NCBI GenBank assembly: GCA_033297205.1 | Contig: MU859125.1 | Location: 62,001 to 126,000 of the forward strand | Source: Pseudoneurospora amorphoporcata | Taxonomy: Eukaryota > Ascomycota > Sordariomycetes > Sordariales > Sordariaceae | Reading direction: 5' to 3' | DNA length: 64,000 bases | Shown here: positions 54,971 to 64,000 of the stretch, piece by piece | Numbering within the stretch: the stretch's first letter is position 1 | Layout of the letters: the number at the start of each line of letters is the position of its first letter | Program-made: the position numbers and the translations under genes | Notes under the pieces: generated by a model | Database searches by the model: none | What the model saw: only the letters and a program-made list of their open reading frames with translations | What the model was told of the DNA's origin: nothing

Positions 54971-57900
54971 ATGGCGAGTCCGGTGGGGGAGGATAACTGG
55001 GTCGACTTTGTCGACCACCAGCTGCGTGGCGCCACCGACCTCGAAAGTCGCGTCAAGGTCATCGAGACCTTCCGTCGCGCCGTCCAAGCCGAGCCCGGCA
55101 GTCTCAAAGTATGGATGGCTTACTGCGAATACTTCTGGTCTCTCTATTCCGACTGCCAGCCTGGTAGCGACGCTGGCTGGCCCATCGAGGAACAGCACGT
55201 CGGCCGTGAGACTTTTACCCTAGACCATGCCCTCAACCTTTGGCAGGAGGGCTACGAGGCCGTCCAGTACCGTCTCTCCGACAGCCACCAGCTCTGGAAT
55301 CGCTGGGTCTCCCTCGAGATGGAGCTGCTCGCCCGGACCGCTACCGAGGCCGGCGTCCGCCGCATCACTCATCTTTACAAGAACAGGCTGGCGGTACCCC
55401 ATGCCACCTGGGATAACACGTCACAGATGTATTCTAGCTTTCTTTCCGAGTACAACCGCTCCAACTACGAGTCCGAGATGCTGCACGTCACCGCGAACGC
55501 CCGAGACGCCAAGCGACTGTACGAGTTGCGCGACCCCTGGGAGATGAAGCTCACCCATGCTCAGAAGGCCGGCGATATCCAGGGCATGAAGGCCATCATG
55601 GCCGAGTACATCGACTGGGAGATCAGGCAGGCCAAATCCAAAAAGGATCACCATACCTTGACAAACATCCGCATTTGCCTCGGTCTGTTTTCGCGTGCTC
55701 TTACCGGCATCATGTCCGCGGATGAATCGACCTGGCTTAACTTTTTGGTTTTCGTCTCGACATGGCACTCTGACATCAGGCTGGGTCGCGTAAAGGTTCC
55801 CTCGGTCATACTGCCCAACATGCTGGACGTCCTCCAGCGCGCTGTGCACCACGTTCCCTGGTCCGGCATTGTCTGGGCCCGCTACATCTTGGCTGCCGAG
55901 GAAGCTGGCCTAGGCTTCACCGACATTGAGCGCATCAAGCATGCAGCTACGAGCTGTGCCCAACTCGATCGCGATGGCATGGGTGGAGTTCTGGAGATGT
56001 ACTCGGCCTGGTGTGGCTACCTCAAGCGCACCGCCATGAACCCCAACGCGACCGAAGAAGCCGTGGACCTTGCCGAGGTTGGCCTCCCGTCCGCCCTGGA
56101 AGACGTTCGACATTGGGGCAAGCGACGGTACGGTGATGCTTACGAGGGTGACCCCAACTTCAGGTTAGAAAAGATTTTGATTCAGTTTCTGACCGAGAAG
56201 AAGGACGACATCGATGAGGCACGCACCGTATGGGAACAACTGTCTGTGATTCCGCTACATGCCAACAGCTATGATTTCTGGCTGGCTTGGTTTCTGTGGG
56301 AAATGCTGGTCTTTGCTTCCACCAAGAGCAAGAACCGGAGCCCTACACCTGCCACCGTGTCTCAGGGCTTGCGGGTCCCCTCTTTTGCCACTCGTGTCTT
56401 CATCAAGGCTCTGAAGGTACGAACGCTGGACTGGCCCGAGAGGATTATGGATGTTTATCTTCAGCATTGCAACGACTACGAGCTGGCCGAAACACTACGC
56501 GAAGCCCAGGACACCATCTACAAGACGAGGAAGGGTGTTGCTAGGCGTCGTGAGAGAGAGGCTGCTCAAGCACAAGCGGCGGCACAAGCTCAGGCCCAGG
56601 CCGCGTACGCAGCACAGGCACAGAACCAGGCTCAGGTTCAGCCTCAGCACCAACCGCAGCAACATCAACAGCAACATCAACAGCAACATCAACAGCAACA
56701 TCAACAGCAACATCAACAGCAACATCAACAGCAACAGCAACAGTCCCAGGATCAGCCGGTGACAGATGCCCCGCAAGTCGGCACATCACCAGGCTCTAAG
56801 AGGAAGCGTGAAGATGGTTCTGCGGATGAAGCTGATGATGGTGCCAAGCGGGCAAAGAGCGAAACTGCTATGGGTGCTGCTGAGCTCAAGCGTGACAGGG
56901 AGAACACGTCGGTTTTCATCCGCAATCTCCCCGGAGACATCACCCAAACAAAGTTGCGACAGTTTTTCCGCGAGTATGGTCACATCAACAATATCGACCT
57001 TCAAAAGAGCGAAGGTACCCCGCCTGTGGCGCTGATCGAGTTCAGGTCGCCAGAAGATGCTCGGACAGCTCTGCTTCGCGACGGGAAATACCTCGGCGAG
57101 TCCGTTATCCAAGTCAGCCCGGCAACCGACTGCACCCTCTTCGTGACCAACTACCCACCCGAGGCAGATGAGCAGTATATCCGCGATCTTTTCAAGCATT
57201 GTGGTGACATTCACAGTATCCGTTTCCCCAGCCTCAAATACAACACCAAACGCCGTTTCTGTTACGTATCCTTCCGCGACCGATCCTTTGCAGCTGCGGC
57301 CACTCAACTTGACGGCAAGCCTTTGGAAGGAGGAAAGTACAAGTTGCAAGCCAAGTTCTCCGATCCAGGCCATAGGCAAGTGCGCCAAGGAGCTCAGGCC
57401 GAAGATCGCGAGCTCCACGTGATGAACCTACCTCGTGCAGCAAGTGAAGACGACGTCGAGGGCCTCTTCGAAAAGGCCGGCAAGGTCGTCAGCGTCCGTC
57501 TGACGCGCAACATGGGAGGCGTCAGCACCGGCACCGCATTTGTGGTGATGGAAACAAAGGAACAGGCAGCCAAGGCGATTGAAATACTGGATAAGGTGAT
57601 CTTTGGCAACCATCCCCTCAAGGTGGAGGTGTCAAAGCCGCCCACGCGCAAAACCACCGCTACGAGTCGAGCTGACGGTGAAGCCGAAGGTTCGCCCGAG
57701 TCTAGCGCCTCCGGGTCGGGGTCTAGTCACGTGTCCGGGCCTGAGATTGCCGCCCGTACGATTGCCATTCTTGGCATTCCCGACACGATGAACGACGCGC
57801 GCGTCCGCTCCATCGTTGCCCCTATCGGCTCGATCAACAAGCTCGTTCTCCACCCGCAGCACGGCGGCGCTGTCGTCGAGTTCGCCGATGCGGCGACGGC

Positions 57901-58354
57901 CGGCAAGGCCTCTCTCGTGATTAATAGCACTGCCATCGAGGGTGGGAAGAAGCTGCGTGTCGGATCCGTCGGCCAGCTGTTCAAGGAGAAGGCCGAGAAG
58001 AGGATAGACAGAATTGATCTGCCGCATCAGCAACCGCAGAAGAAGCAGGATGACTCTAAGGCCAACAAGAAGGGGAAGACCGCTGCGGAGTTGATGCCAC
58101 CGCCGCCGCCGATTAGGAGACCGCCTGTGTTGGGCAAGGCGGGTGCTAAAAGGGGACTCGGGTTCGTGGTTCCTGTCAGCAAGGCGCAGAAGGAGCAGAA
58201 CGCTGCTGCTGCTGCTGCGGCGAAGGAGGGGTCGGAGCCGGTCAACGGCACCGTGCCATCAGGACCTGCTGCGCCTGCGCCGGCACCGGCACCACCGGCT
58301 GCCCAGAAAAGCAATGCCGATTTCAAAAAGATGTTCTTGGAGGGGAAGAAGTGA
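54971..58354 (+). CDS. prp24: PRP24/SART3-type U4/U6 snRNP recycling factor (HAT repeats plus RRMs)
   Basis: One uninterrupted frame of 1127 residues from the ATG at 54971. Residues 1 to about 530 form HAT (half-TPR) repeats (VWMAYCEYFWSLY; LWNRWVSLEME; FWLAWFLWEMLVF). An Ala/Gln tract and a (His-Gln-Gln-Gln)n tract at about 565-590 link to a nuclear-type basic stretch (GSKRKRED). RRM1 starts near 643 (SVFIRNLPGDITQTKLRQFF), RRM2 near 720 (TLFVTNYPPEADEQYIRDLF), RRM3 near 813 (ELHVMNLPRAASEDDVEGLF), and a fourth, weaker RRM near 927. The last residues SNADFKKMFLEGKK match the conserved Lsm2-8 binding motif of Prp24 and SART3. The protein should re-anneal U4 and U6 snRNAs in the nucleus. HAT repeats are as in human SART3 and absent from yeast Prp24. 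The lack of introns over 3.4 kb is notable. Confidence 0.93.
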   Translation: MASPVGEDNWVDFVDHQLRGATDLESRVKVIETFRRAVQAEPGSLKVWMAYCEYFWSLYSDCQPGSDAGWPIEEQHVGRETFTLDHALNLWQEGYEAVQYRLSDSHQLWNRWVSLEMELLARTATEAGVRRITHLYKNRLAVPHATWDNTSQMYSSFLSEYNRSNYESEMLHVTANARDAKRLYELRDPWEMKLTHAQKAGDIQGMKAIMAEYIDWEIRQAKSKKDHHTLTNIRICLGLFSRALTGIMSADESTWLNFLVFVSTWHSDIRLGRVKVPSVILPNMLDVLQRAVHHVPWSGIVWARYILAAEEAGLGFTDIERIKHAATSCAQLDRDGMGGVLEMYSAWCGYLKRTAMNPNATEEAVDLAEVGLPSALEDVRHWGKRRYGDAYEGDPNFRLEKILIQFLTEKKDDIDEARTVWEQLSVIPLHANSYDFWLAWFLWEMLVFASTKSKNRSPTPATVSQGLRVPSFATRVFIKALKVRTLDWPERIMDVYLQHCNDYELAETLREAQDTIYKTRKGVARRREREAAQAQAAAQAQAQAAYAAQAQNQAQVQPQHQPQQHQQQHQQQHQQQHQQQHQQQHQQQQQQSQDQPVTDAPQVGTSPGSKRKREDGSADEADDGAKRAKSETAMGAAELKRDRENTSVFIRNLPGDITQTKLRQFFREYGHINNIDLQKSEGTPPVALIEFRSPEDARTALLRDGKYLGESVIQVSPATDCTLFVTNYPPEADEQYIRDLFKHCGDIHSIRFPSLKYNTKRRFCYVSFRDRSFAAAATQLDGKPLEGGKYKLQAKFSDPGHRQVRQGAQAEDRELHVMNLPRAASEDDVEGLFEKAGKVVSVRLTRNMGGVSTGTAFVVMETKEQAAKAIEILDKVIFGNHPLKVEVSKPPTRKTTATSRADGEAEGSPESSASGSGSSHVSGPEIAARTIAILGIPDTMNDARVRSIVAPIGSINKLVLHPQHGGAVVEFADAATAGKASLVINSTAIEGGKKLRVGSVGQLFKEKAEKRIDRIDLPHQQPQKKQDDSKANKKGKTAAELMPPPPPIRRPPVLGKAGAKRGLGFVVPVSKAQKEQNAAAAAAAKEGSEPVNGTVPSGPAAPAPAPAPPAAQKSNADFKKMFLEGKK
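56660..56740 (+). repeat. Coding (CAACAGCAACAT)n tract giving His-Gln-Gln-Gln repeats
   Basis: About six in-frame 12-base units in the linker of the PRP24-like protein. Likely length-variable between strains. Confidence 0.9.
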
Positions 58355-59486
58355 AGGAAACGGGAAGGGATGAGCGCAAGTACACAACCAGGCAACAAGC
58401 AATAGCAACACAAAAAAGGGGAAAACGGACCACAGGCACAAGCAACGAAGACGCCTTGCTGGATCCACGGGGTTGAAACGGTCAGGGCCATGGGGTACGG
58501 TATGCCGGGACAAGGTCAAGGTATGCATATTACGGTATTGGTCAAGGCTCGGGGGAGTATGTTGGGCTAGTTTGGGTTGCAACTTGCATGGAGCATGGTC
58601 ATGAGCATGGGAATGGGAATGAGGGTTGTTGCTCTAAAGCATTCCGCATAAGTGCCTGTCGATAGTTTAGGCTTGTCTGAAAAGTTCTTTGAGGATTGGG
58701 AGGATGGGTAGAGGTTGCTGTGTTAGTGTATGATACCATGATTTGAAGAGAGATGAGATTTTTCACAATATGAGGTAACATTGGAGGTGGACATGAATGA
58801 GGCGAATGGTGACTACCTAGATTTCGTGATGGGGGTTGACTGGGGATGATGGATTTAGAAAGGAATCGTTGGGCTCAGGTACTTGGAAGATGAATCTATA
58901 CCCCATTTCTTGCTGGAACGAGACGGGATGGTCTCGGAGTCAGGTGAGATGGAAGTACACCACCAAAACCAGCCTCAAACCAGTAGGGGCGGTGATTGGA
59001 TTGCTCAAGGATCGACCTTGATGGCTCTGGGTTATCTATGCCCTCTGCTCGGTCTCAGTTTCGGGTATTTGTTTGCCTCCTGATTTTGCTGTTTCTCTTT
59101 CTTTTGTCTTCTTTTCCACCGCAGATCCAACTCCGGCAGTACCGTGGCTTCGTGTTTGCTTTGTGAATGCCTTCGGGACGGAGGCACGGGAAGCCACGCA
59201 CGTACCTTATGGGAAGAAGGAAGGCATCACGACGAGACGGGAAGGCGCCCAGCAACACAAGGCAGGAGGACTTACCGCATAGTTGCCATCAAAGGGAACC
59301 AGCGACTGATTGGAGGCCCGGTTGGGGACAACCGGCCGAATTCGTCATTTGAATTGTTAAGTAAATAACACCAGGCTTTCCAGGCGTTGGTTCTCATTTG
59401 GAACATGATGATCAAACTCTTTCCGCCCCATCAATTGGACCTCCGTTTCGCTTACATACATGTGGCCCTTCACCTTCGATATTGGC
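58355..59486. other. Convergent 3' intergenic region
   Basis: This lies between the stop codons of the PRP24-like gene (plus) and the HET gene (minus). No gene supported. Confidence 0.5.
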
Positions 59487-62108
59487 CTAGACGAGGAAGA
59501 AGTTCCGTTTCTCCTCCCTGAGGGTCATCTCTCCATCCATAATGCCATCGCAGTATGCGTCCCCGAGGTAGGTGAAGGTGTTGTCATCGCTTGTGGGTCG
59601 CAGTACGAAAGGAATTCGGGCCCCTGGACACACCACAACTACGTCCGCAGGTTGGATGTCAGACGGCCCCAAACCCATGTACCCTCTTTTTGTGAGGTAT
59701 AGGCTCTTTCTTTCAACGTATCCGAGAGCTCCGTCATAGAGCTTCCCTCCATTTGGCCCCAAATAACTTGCAACCCATTTGTTTGCTTCGTTCTCTTTAT
59801 CTTCATCCATAGAGTCCTTCCACCTGGGCGTAGCCATGTCGAGCTTGAGGGCTTGGTATTGCTCCAACGTACGTCTCCACTTGCGATATTCGGGCGCGAA
59901 ATTAGCATTGGCCCTTTGCTGACCAATGTGCTGCCAGTCAATCATCATGTCTCCAACTGGCACACGCCAAAGTGCCTCCTCCCTTCGCGCCGGAGTCCTG
60001 TATATGGGTTCGTTCTTCCGCTTTGAAAGCTCCCAGAATCTGTCCAAGTTCTCCAGGAAGCCCAAAGTCTCATGCAGCCGCGCTTCCGAAACGGTGAACT
60101 CACGATTCGCCATACCACCCACCTCTTCTATGGTATCAACAAGATATCCTCGTAGACCCAGCATCCCTGCGGTCCTAGTCGGCACCATATCGGCCAAATA
60201 ATGTGGCCCGCATGCTCTGAACGCATCCTTACCGGTTACCGTACCATCAGCCTCGGGATTGTCGTCAAGGTCGCGATAAAAAGGGGATTGCAAGCCAGAC
60301 CTCCAATCCGGTACCCACGAGGTAGTTGTTTCTCGCTCCCATCATCGAGGATCGTTTTGGCAAACTGCGAATAAGAGAGAAGCTCGACAGGAAACCCATT
60401 ATTCATTTTTCCGACGATGTCCTTTGCTACCTCGGTCAGGATTTGCGCGGTTTTTGTTTGGCTTGAATAATCGGGTTTGATCCCCAGGTCGTTGACATCC
60501 GCCGCCACGCCCAGCAATGCATAAATTCGATCTCGGTGCAGCTTCGCCTCTCTAGACGAATAGAGGTCCGTATACATAGAGACGAGCACCGTAAAAAGAT
60601 TGTCGACCCCCTCTCGTTTCGAGATCTGTTGGTGTCTACCATAACGATTCCCGTAGGACGCAGTTGTTTGCTCTACCCAGCCGCCCAAGGCCAGGGTCGC
60701 ATCTCGAGACATTCTTATCCCGGCCACTTCGTGGTCGGTGCTGATGGGACTCACGCCGTCCCATTCTATGGCATAACCAAGCTTGCGCTCAAACTCTCGT
60801 ATGGCGTGAATCATACAGATGATAATCACTCCAAGGATGTCGTAGTTCACCGGCGGCTTCGTTCCACACACAAAGACGGTGTCGGCGCAGAGGCACGCCT
60901 CCTGCACGACCCACACACGCGTAAACCATGGGCGTCGGAAAAAAGCCGGCATCTCTCCCGACACCCATAAGCGAGCAAACCTCGTCGCCCCTTCCTCCAC
61001 AACGCGCATGATGGTCTTTCCGGTGCTTGCATTGACTTCGTCTGTCGTGCAGACCACTGTGACTCCGTTCAACGCTTCTGCATCAGCGACACCGAGGTTC
61101 CCTGCAAGGTCACCAACAACAACATCACCAGGTGCATCTGCATCACTTCCACCGGCGGTACCAGTACCCTCTCGGACATCAGCACCACTACCCGTCTCCT
61201 TCCACATCTTCTTTATCTCTTTCTCCGCCGTTCCGCCCGCCACCTTCTCGCTTTTCTTCTCTTCTACATCTCTCGCATTTCCGCCAGCCCTTCCCTTCTT
61301 CTTCTTCTCACCACTACCATCTGCATCACCTGCACCTGCACCTGCACCTTCACCACCATTACCGAACCCCACTACCAACTCCTCGAGCCTGGCGGCATCA
61401 CTCACGTTCACTCCAACGCTATCAAACTCCCTCTCCAACTCTGCCAATGCATCCATCACTTCACCTGATCCGTCCGCTTCTGGACCCAACCACACAAGCA
61501 CCTGCTCGGCGCGCGAGTATATCTGACTCATTAGCCCCACCTGCATGGCCTTCTCGTACGGGTCGGATTGGGCGATGCAGACTTGATCGATCCAGATGGT
61601 CAAAGGCTTGGAGCTGGGCTGGGGGCTAGGGAGGTGGTCAGATTGGGAGTGGTAGATGGCTCGTAGGTGGCGGAGGCAGGAGTCTAGGGAGGTGGTGACG
61701 CGGATTACATTCGTCTTTGTTGGTGGTGTTGGTGTCGGCCCGACGTCAGAGTCTGCCTCCTCCCCATGCACAGCCACGCCCCCCAACGACATGGTTACCA
61801 ACCTCGCCATCTGAAGAAGGGTTGGCAACACTTGCGAAGCTTCCCTCATAATTACTGTCGCCAGTGCTGGAGTCGCAGTAAATCAGATGCGTCTTGTCGT
61901 CGCTGCCCCAGGCGTATGAGAGGGCTTTGAAGGGGGCGGGCGAGGAGATGGGCGTGTTGTAGAAACGGCAGTGGAGGGGGGAGGAGAAGTCGGCGGAGGG
62001 GAAGAGTTCGAGGAGGCGGATTTCTGTGGCGGCGGTGTTGAGGGGAATGGTGGTGTAGGAGAGTTCCGGGTGGGCTGGTGGTGGTGGTGAAGGAAAACTA
62101 TCGTCCAT
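59487..62108 (-). CDS. HET-domain protein (heterokaryon incompatibility type), apparently frame-shifted
   Basis: Begins at the ATG at 62108. Exon 1 (62108-61856) reads to FKALSYAWGSDDKTHLIYCD. An intron 61855-61753 (GTAATT…GGCAG, phase 1) fits the frame of the next part, although it lacks a good branch site. HET motifs follow in order: TSLDSCLRHLR, LTIWIDQVCIAQSDPYEKAM, IYSRAEQVLVWLG, FFRRPWFTRVWVVQEACL and RDRIYALLGVAADVNDLG. An unusual Gly/Ala/Lys-rich insert (about 120 residues) sits between the second and third blocks. Near 60330-60345 the frame breaks: upstream ends …VELLSYSQFAKTILDDGS. Downstream, in another frame, ETTTSWVPDWRSGL carries on to TAG/TGA at 59487. SWVPDW is a family hallmark, so both halves belong to one gene. 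HET proteins trigger non-self recognition and cell death on hyphal fusion. This copy may be inactive, or the break may be an assembly error. Confidence 0.75.
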
Positions 62109-63565
62109 GGCCGGCTTGTGCTAGGTGTGGGTGGCTTATGCGAGGAATGGTAATGCAGAAAAAAGAAGAGGGTCTTTTTCAAGAGTTGACGTTGGCTTTC
62201 GATAGGTAGTTGAAGAGTCGATCTCATTTCATGAGAAGTTGATGAAAAGGGAGCGGCTGACTGGTTTATATGCAGTTGGTGTGTGCAGTTTCAGGCGGCA
62301 AACTGCAGTGGACAAAAGGATTTTCCCGGCAACACTAGTAAGTGGTATACATACGCGGAAATCGAAGTAGCGTGCCATTTATAGGGCACCTAAAGTTCTG
62401 CTACTGCGTAACGTTATCTCTTGACTGTCTTGACCTGTCAGAACCGTGGCCCACACACCCCTTTTCCTAATGTGGTCGGGTTAGGGTTATTGCTGTCTGC
62501 TGTACAACGTACGGCTGCGGACGATGAGGACACTCGAGATTTTGAGTCCTAAATCATTGTTCCAAATTGCTGATAACAATTCAAATTGGATTTTTCCCAT
62601 CCTCTCTACGCACTGTTATGATCCGGGGTTACTGCAACAAGAAATGTTGAGTATAGGACATGCGGAAAATACACGTATCAATGATAGCCTGAGCAACACA
62701 ATTTCCGTTGTTTTTATGATTCCATCACCTAATGCAACCTTGGGATAATATCGCGAGAACTCAGTATTCCTTCCCTCCGAAGCCTTCTATCAAGATATTC
62801 ACGCGCCCTATCATACACACGGAGCAATGCACCGATTTGACTTGGTGTGCTTCCTTGCGTCGTAGCACCGCGTCGGCGAAGGCTCCGAAGCGCAGAGTAC
62901 GAGTGTCTCAGCGTCCCTTTTTACGACACGAATCAAAAGGGCCTGAACACGGCATATATCTCAATATAAATAACATGTGCGCTTCGGCAATTACGCTCCC
63001 GCATTGCTCGTCTCGATTTCACGCGAGTGAAAACTACTCGGTTTGATCCTTTCTAGGTAAGGTACACACCACACAACCGGACCTTTTAATGTTCGCTGAA
63101 TCGGTCAAAGAACGTCAATCGGAAGCACAATGATTTTCATTATATCCAACAAAAAGACTTGACTATCATGCAAAAGATACAAGTCACATAGGTAGGTAGG
63201 TAGGTAATGACACGAAAAATGTAAGCCAGGCTGCGTGACTGCGTGGCAGCGTGACACATAATGCACCGGATCCCTTGCATGTAAACGATGCCGCCAACCT
63301 TGTCTGGAATGCCCGTTCCCGGCCCCGCACCCGATATGGCCCTTGACCCCTGAGAGACCTTCGCCGTTGGTTTAGAAACGAACATTCCGAAGGGGGCCTG
63401 GATACCAACATTCCTGACCAAAGTTGAGATTCGGATCGCGTACCCAATTGCATTCCGTCCCTCTTCTCGTGTGTATCCATCCATCACCACCTCATTCGGT
63501 CGTCCCCGCAATCTTTCTTGTCCAACCACCCTTCCCCTTAGGTATCCTTCCTCCTCAGAAGCAAC
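62109..63565. other. Intergenic: HET promoter and 3' flank of the right-edge gene
   Basis: No gene supported. A+T content is somewhat higher around 62520-63060. A short AGGT repeat (taggtaggtaggtaggt) lies near 63190. Confidence 0.45.
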
Positions 63566-63814
63566 CTAAGCCGGGGGAGGCCCCTGTGCAGGCAAAGTAT
63601 AGCTCCCCCCGATATCCAAAAGATAAGCCATGGAATTCCACTCGACATCGAGGCTCTTGATCTGCCACATCCTCTTCTGCTTGTTGTAGGTAGCGCCGGC
63701 GACGGCGATGCCGCGCACGGGTTTCTGGGCGACGCCGAAGGTGGCGGTCCAGATGATGGTGATGTAGTTGCAGTTGAAGGTCGAGAAGGTCACTCTGAGG
63801 GGGAGGTTGTCGGG
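63566..63814 (-). CDS. Last exon of a gene running off the right edge (NTF2/SnoaL-like candidate)
   Basis: The minus-strand acceptor AAAAACAG at 63817-63815 opens an 83-codon exon ending at TAG 63566. It reads PDNLPLRVTFSTFNCNYIT … VAGATYNKQKRMWQIKS … VEWNSMAYLLDIGGSYTLP and ends QGPPPA. The pattern of a β strand, a turn with basic residues, then [VL]EWNS-x2-[YW]LLD-x-G resembles the C-terminal part of NTF2/SnoaL-fold proteins of fungi. That is a guess from memory, not an alignment. The preceding intron is TC-rich (GA-rich on the plus strand) and extends past the end of the window. The 5' exons are not visible. Confidence 0.55.
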   Translation of the reverse strand, partial: PDNLPLRVTFSTFNCNYITIIWTATFGVAQKPVRGIAVAGATYNKQKRMWQIKSLDVEWNSMAYLLDIGGSYTLPAQGPPPA

Positions 63815-64000
63815 CTGTTTTTTTTGGTAGGTAAGAAGTTGGTCACTTGTGAAAGAGGGAAATGGGGAGAGTGAGAGAGAGATGGGGGGATGGGAGGTGG
63901 GAGAGAGAGTGAGTGAAGAAATTAGAGAGAGGTGAAGAAAGAAACCTGAATGAAAGGTAAAGAGAGATGTGAAGAGTAGGTGAAGGGAGCAAGTGAAGTC
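63815..64000 (-). other. Pyrimidine-rich intron of the right-edge gene
   Basis: On the minus strand this is almost pure C and T (forward strand gagagagag, gggagagagagtgagtg). It precedes the AAAACAG acceptor. Its length beyond the window is unknown. Confidence 0.45.

Noticed and set aside
60340..60440. Intron that would restore the HET frame
   Set aside because: A GTAGCA…GGGAG splice of 95 bases keeps frame but deletes the conserved VELLSY segment and has no branch site; a frameshift is simpler.

Overview
The window reads as nuclear DNA of a filamentous ascomycete, most likely a Neurospora/Sordaria-type member of the Sordariales. Genes are separated by long gene-free stretches. They carry short introns with GTRNGT donors, CTRAY branch points and YAG acceptors. 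The protein families are typically fungal (CFEM, Zn2Cys6, HET, MARVEL). Mono- and tetranucleotide runs are abundant, including pure A runs of 64 and 44 bases. All assignments are from reading the sequence; no database was searched.

Layout. 1-8600: the tail of an unrecognised gene, a mitochondrial enoyl-CoA hydratase-family enzyme, a mitochondrial LEA-like repeat protein, a WD40-like protein (Nup37 candidate) and a small CFEM protein. 8600-26800: a gene-poor zone holding four two-exon genes (at 12-13, 18-19, 21-22 and 25-26 kb). Their intron has the same phase and position and their short second exons are alike; three also share a SANT/Myb-like domain. They look like a local, diverging paralog family. 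A broken small gene lies at 11.0 kb, a palindrome cluster at 20.4 kb and an inverted pair of dispersed repeats at 15.3 and 23.7 kb. 27900-42900: a membrane-anchored Asp-box (BNR) propeller glycosidase-like protein, a zinc alcohol dehydrogenase, a six-exon Zn2Cys6 regulator, an intron-bearing tRNA-like gene, a MARVEL-like tetraspan protein and an FAD monooxygenase. 44500-50500: an unclear or decayed membrane-protein gene, a Cys-rich micro-protein, an initiator tRNA-Met, a gene with a premature stop, and three tandem ~400-435 bp repeats carrying tRNA-like sequence. 54900-64000: a PRP24/SART3-type U4/U6 recycling factor, a HET-domain gene with an apparent frameshift, and the last exon of a gene that runs off the right edge.

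No metabolic cluster is evident; neighbouring genes seem functionally independent. The most distinctive signals are the SANT/coiled-coil paralog quartet, a pair of tRNA-derived (SINE-like) elements on opposite strands at 27.5 and 38.1 kb, the tandem tRNA-related repeat array at 49.2-50.5 kb, and several genes disabled by single changes.
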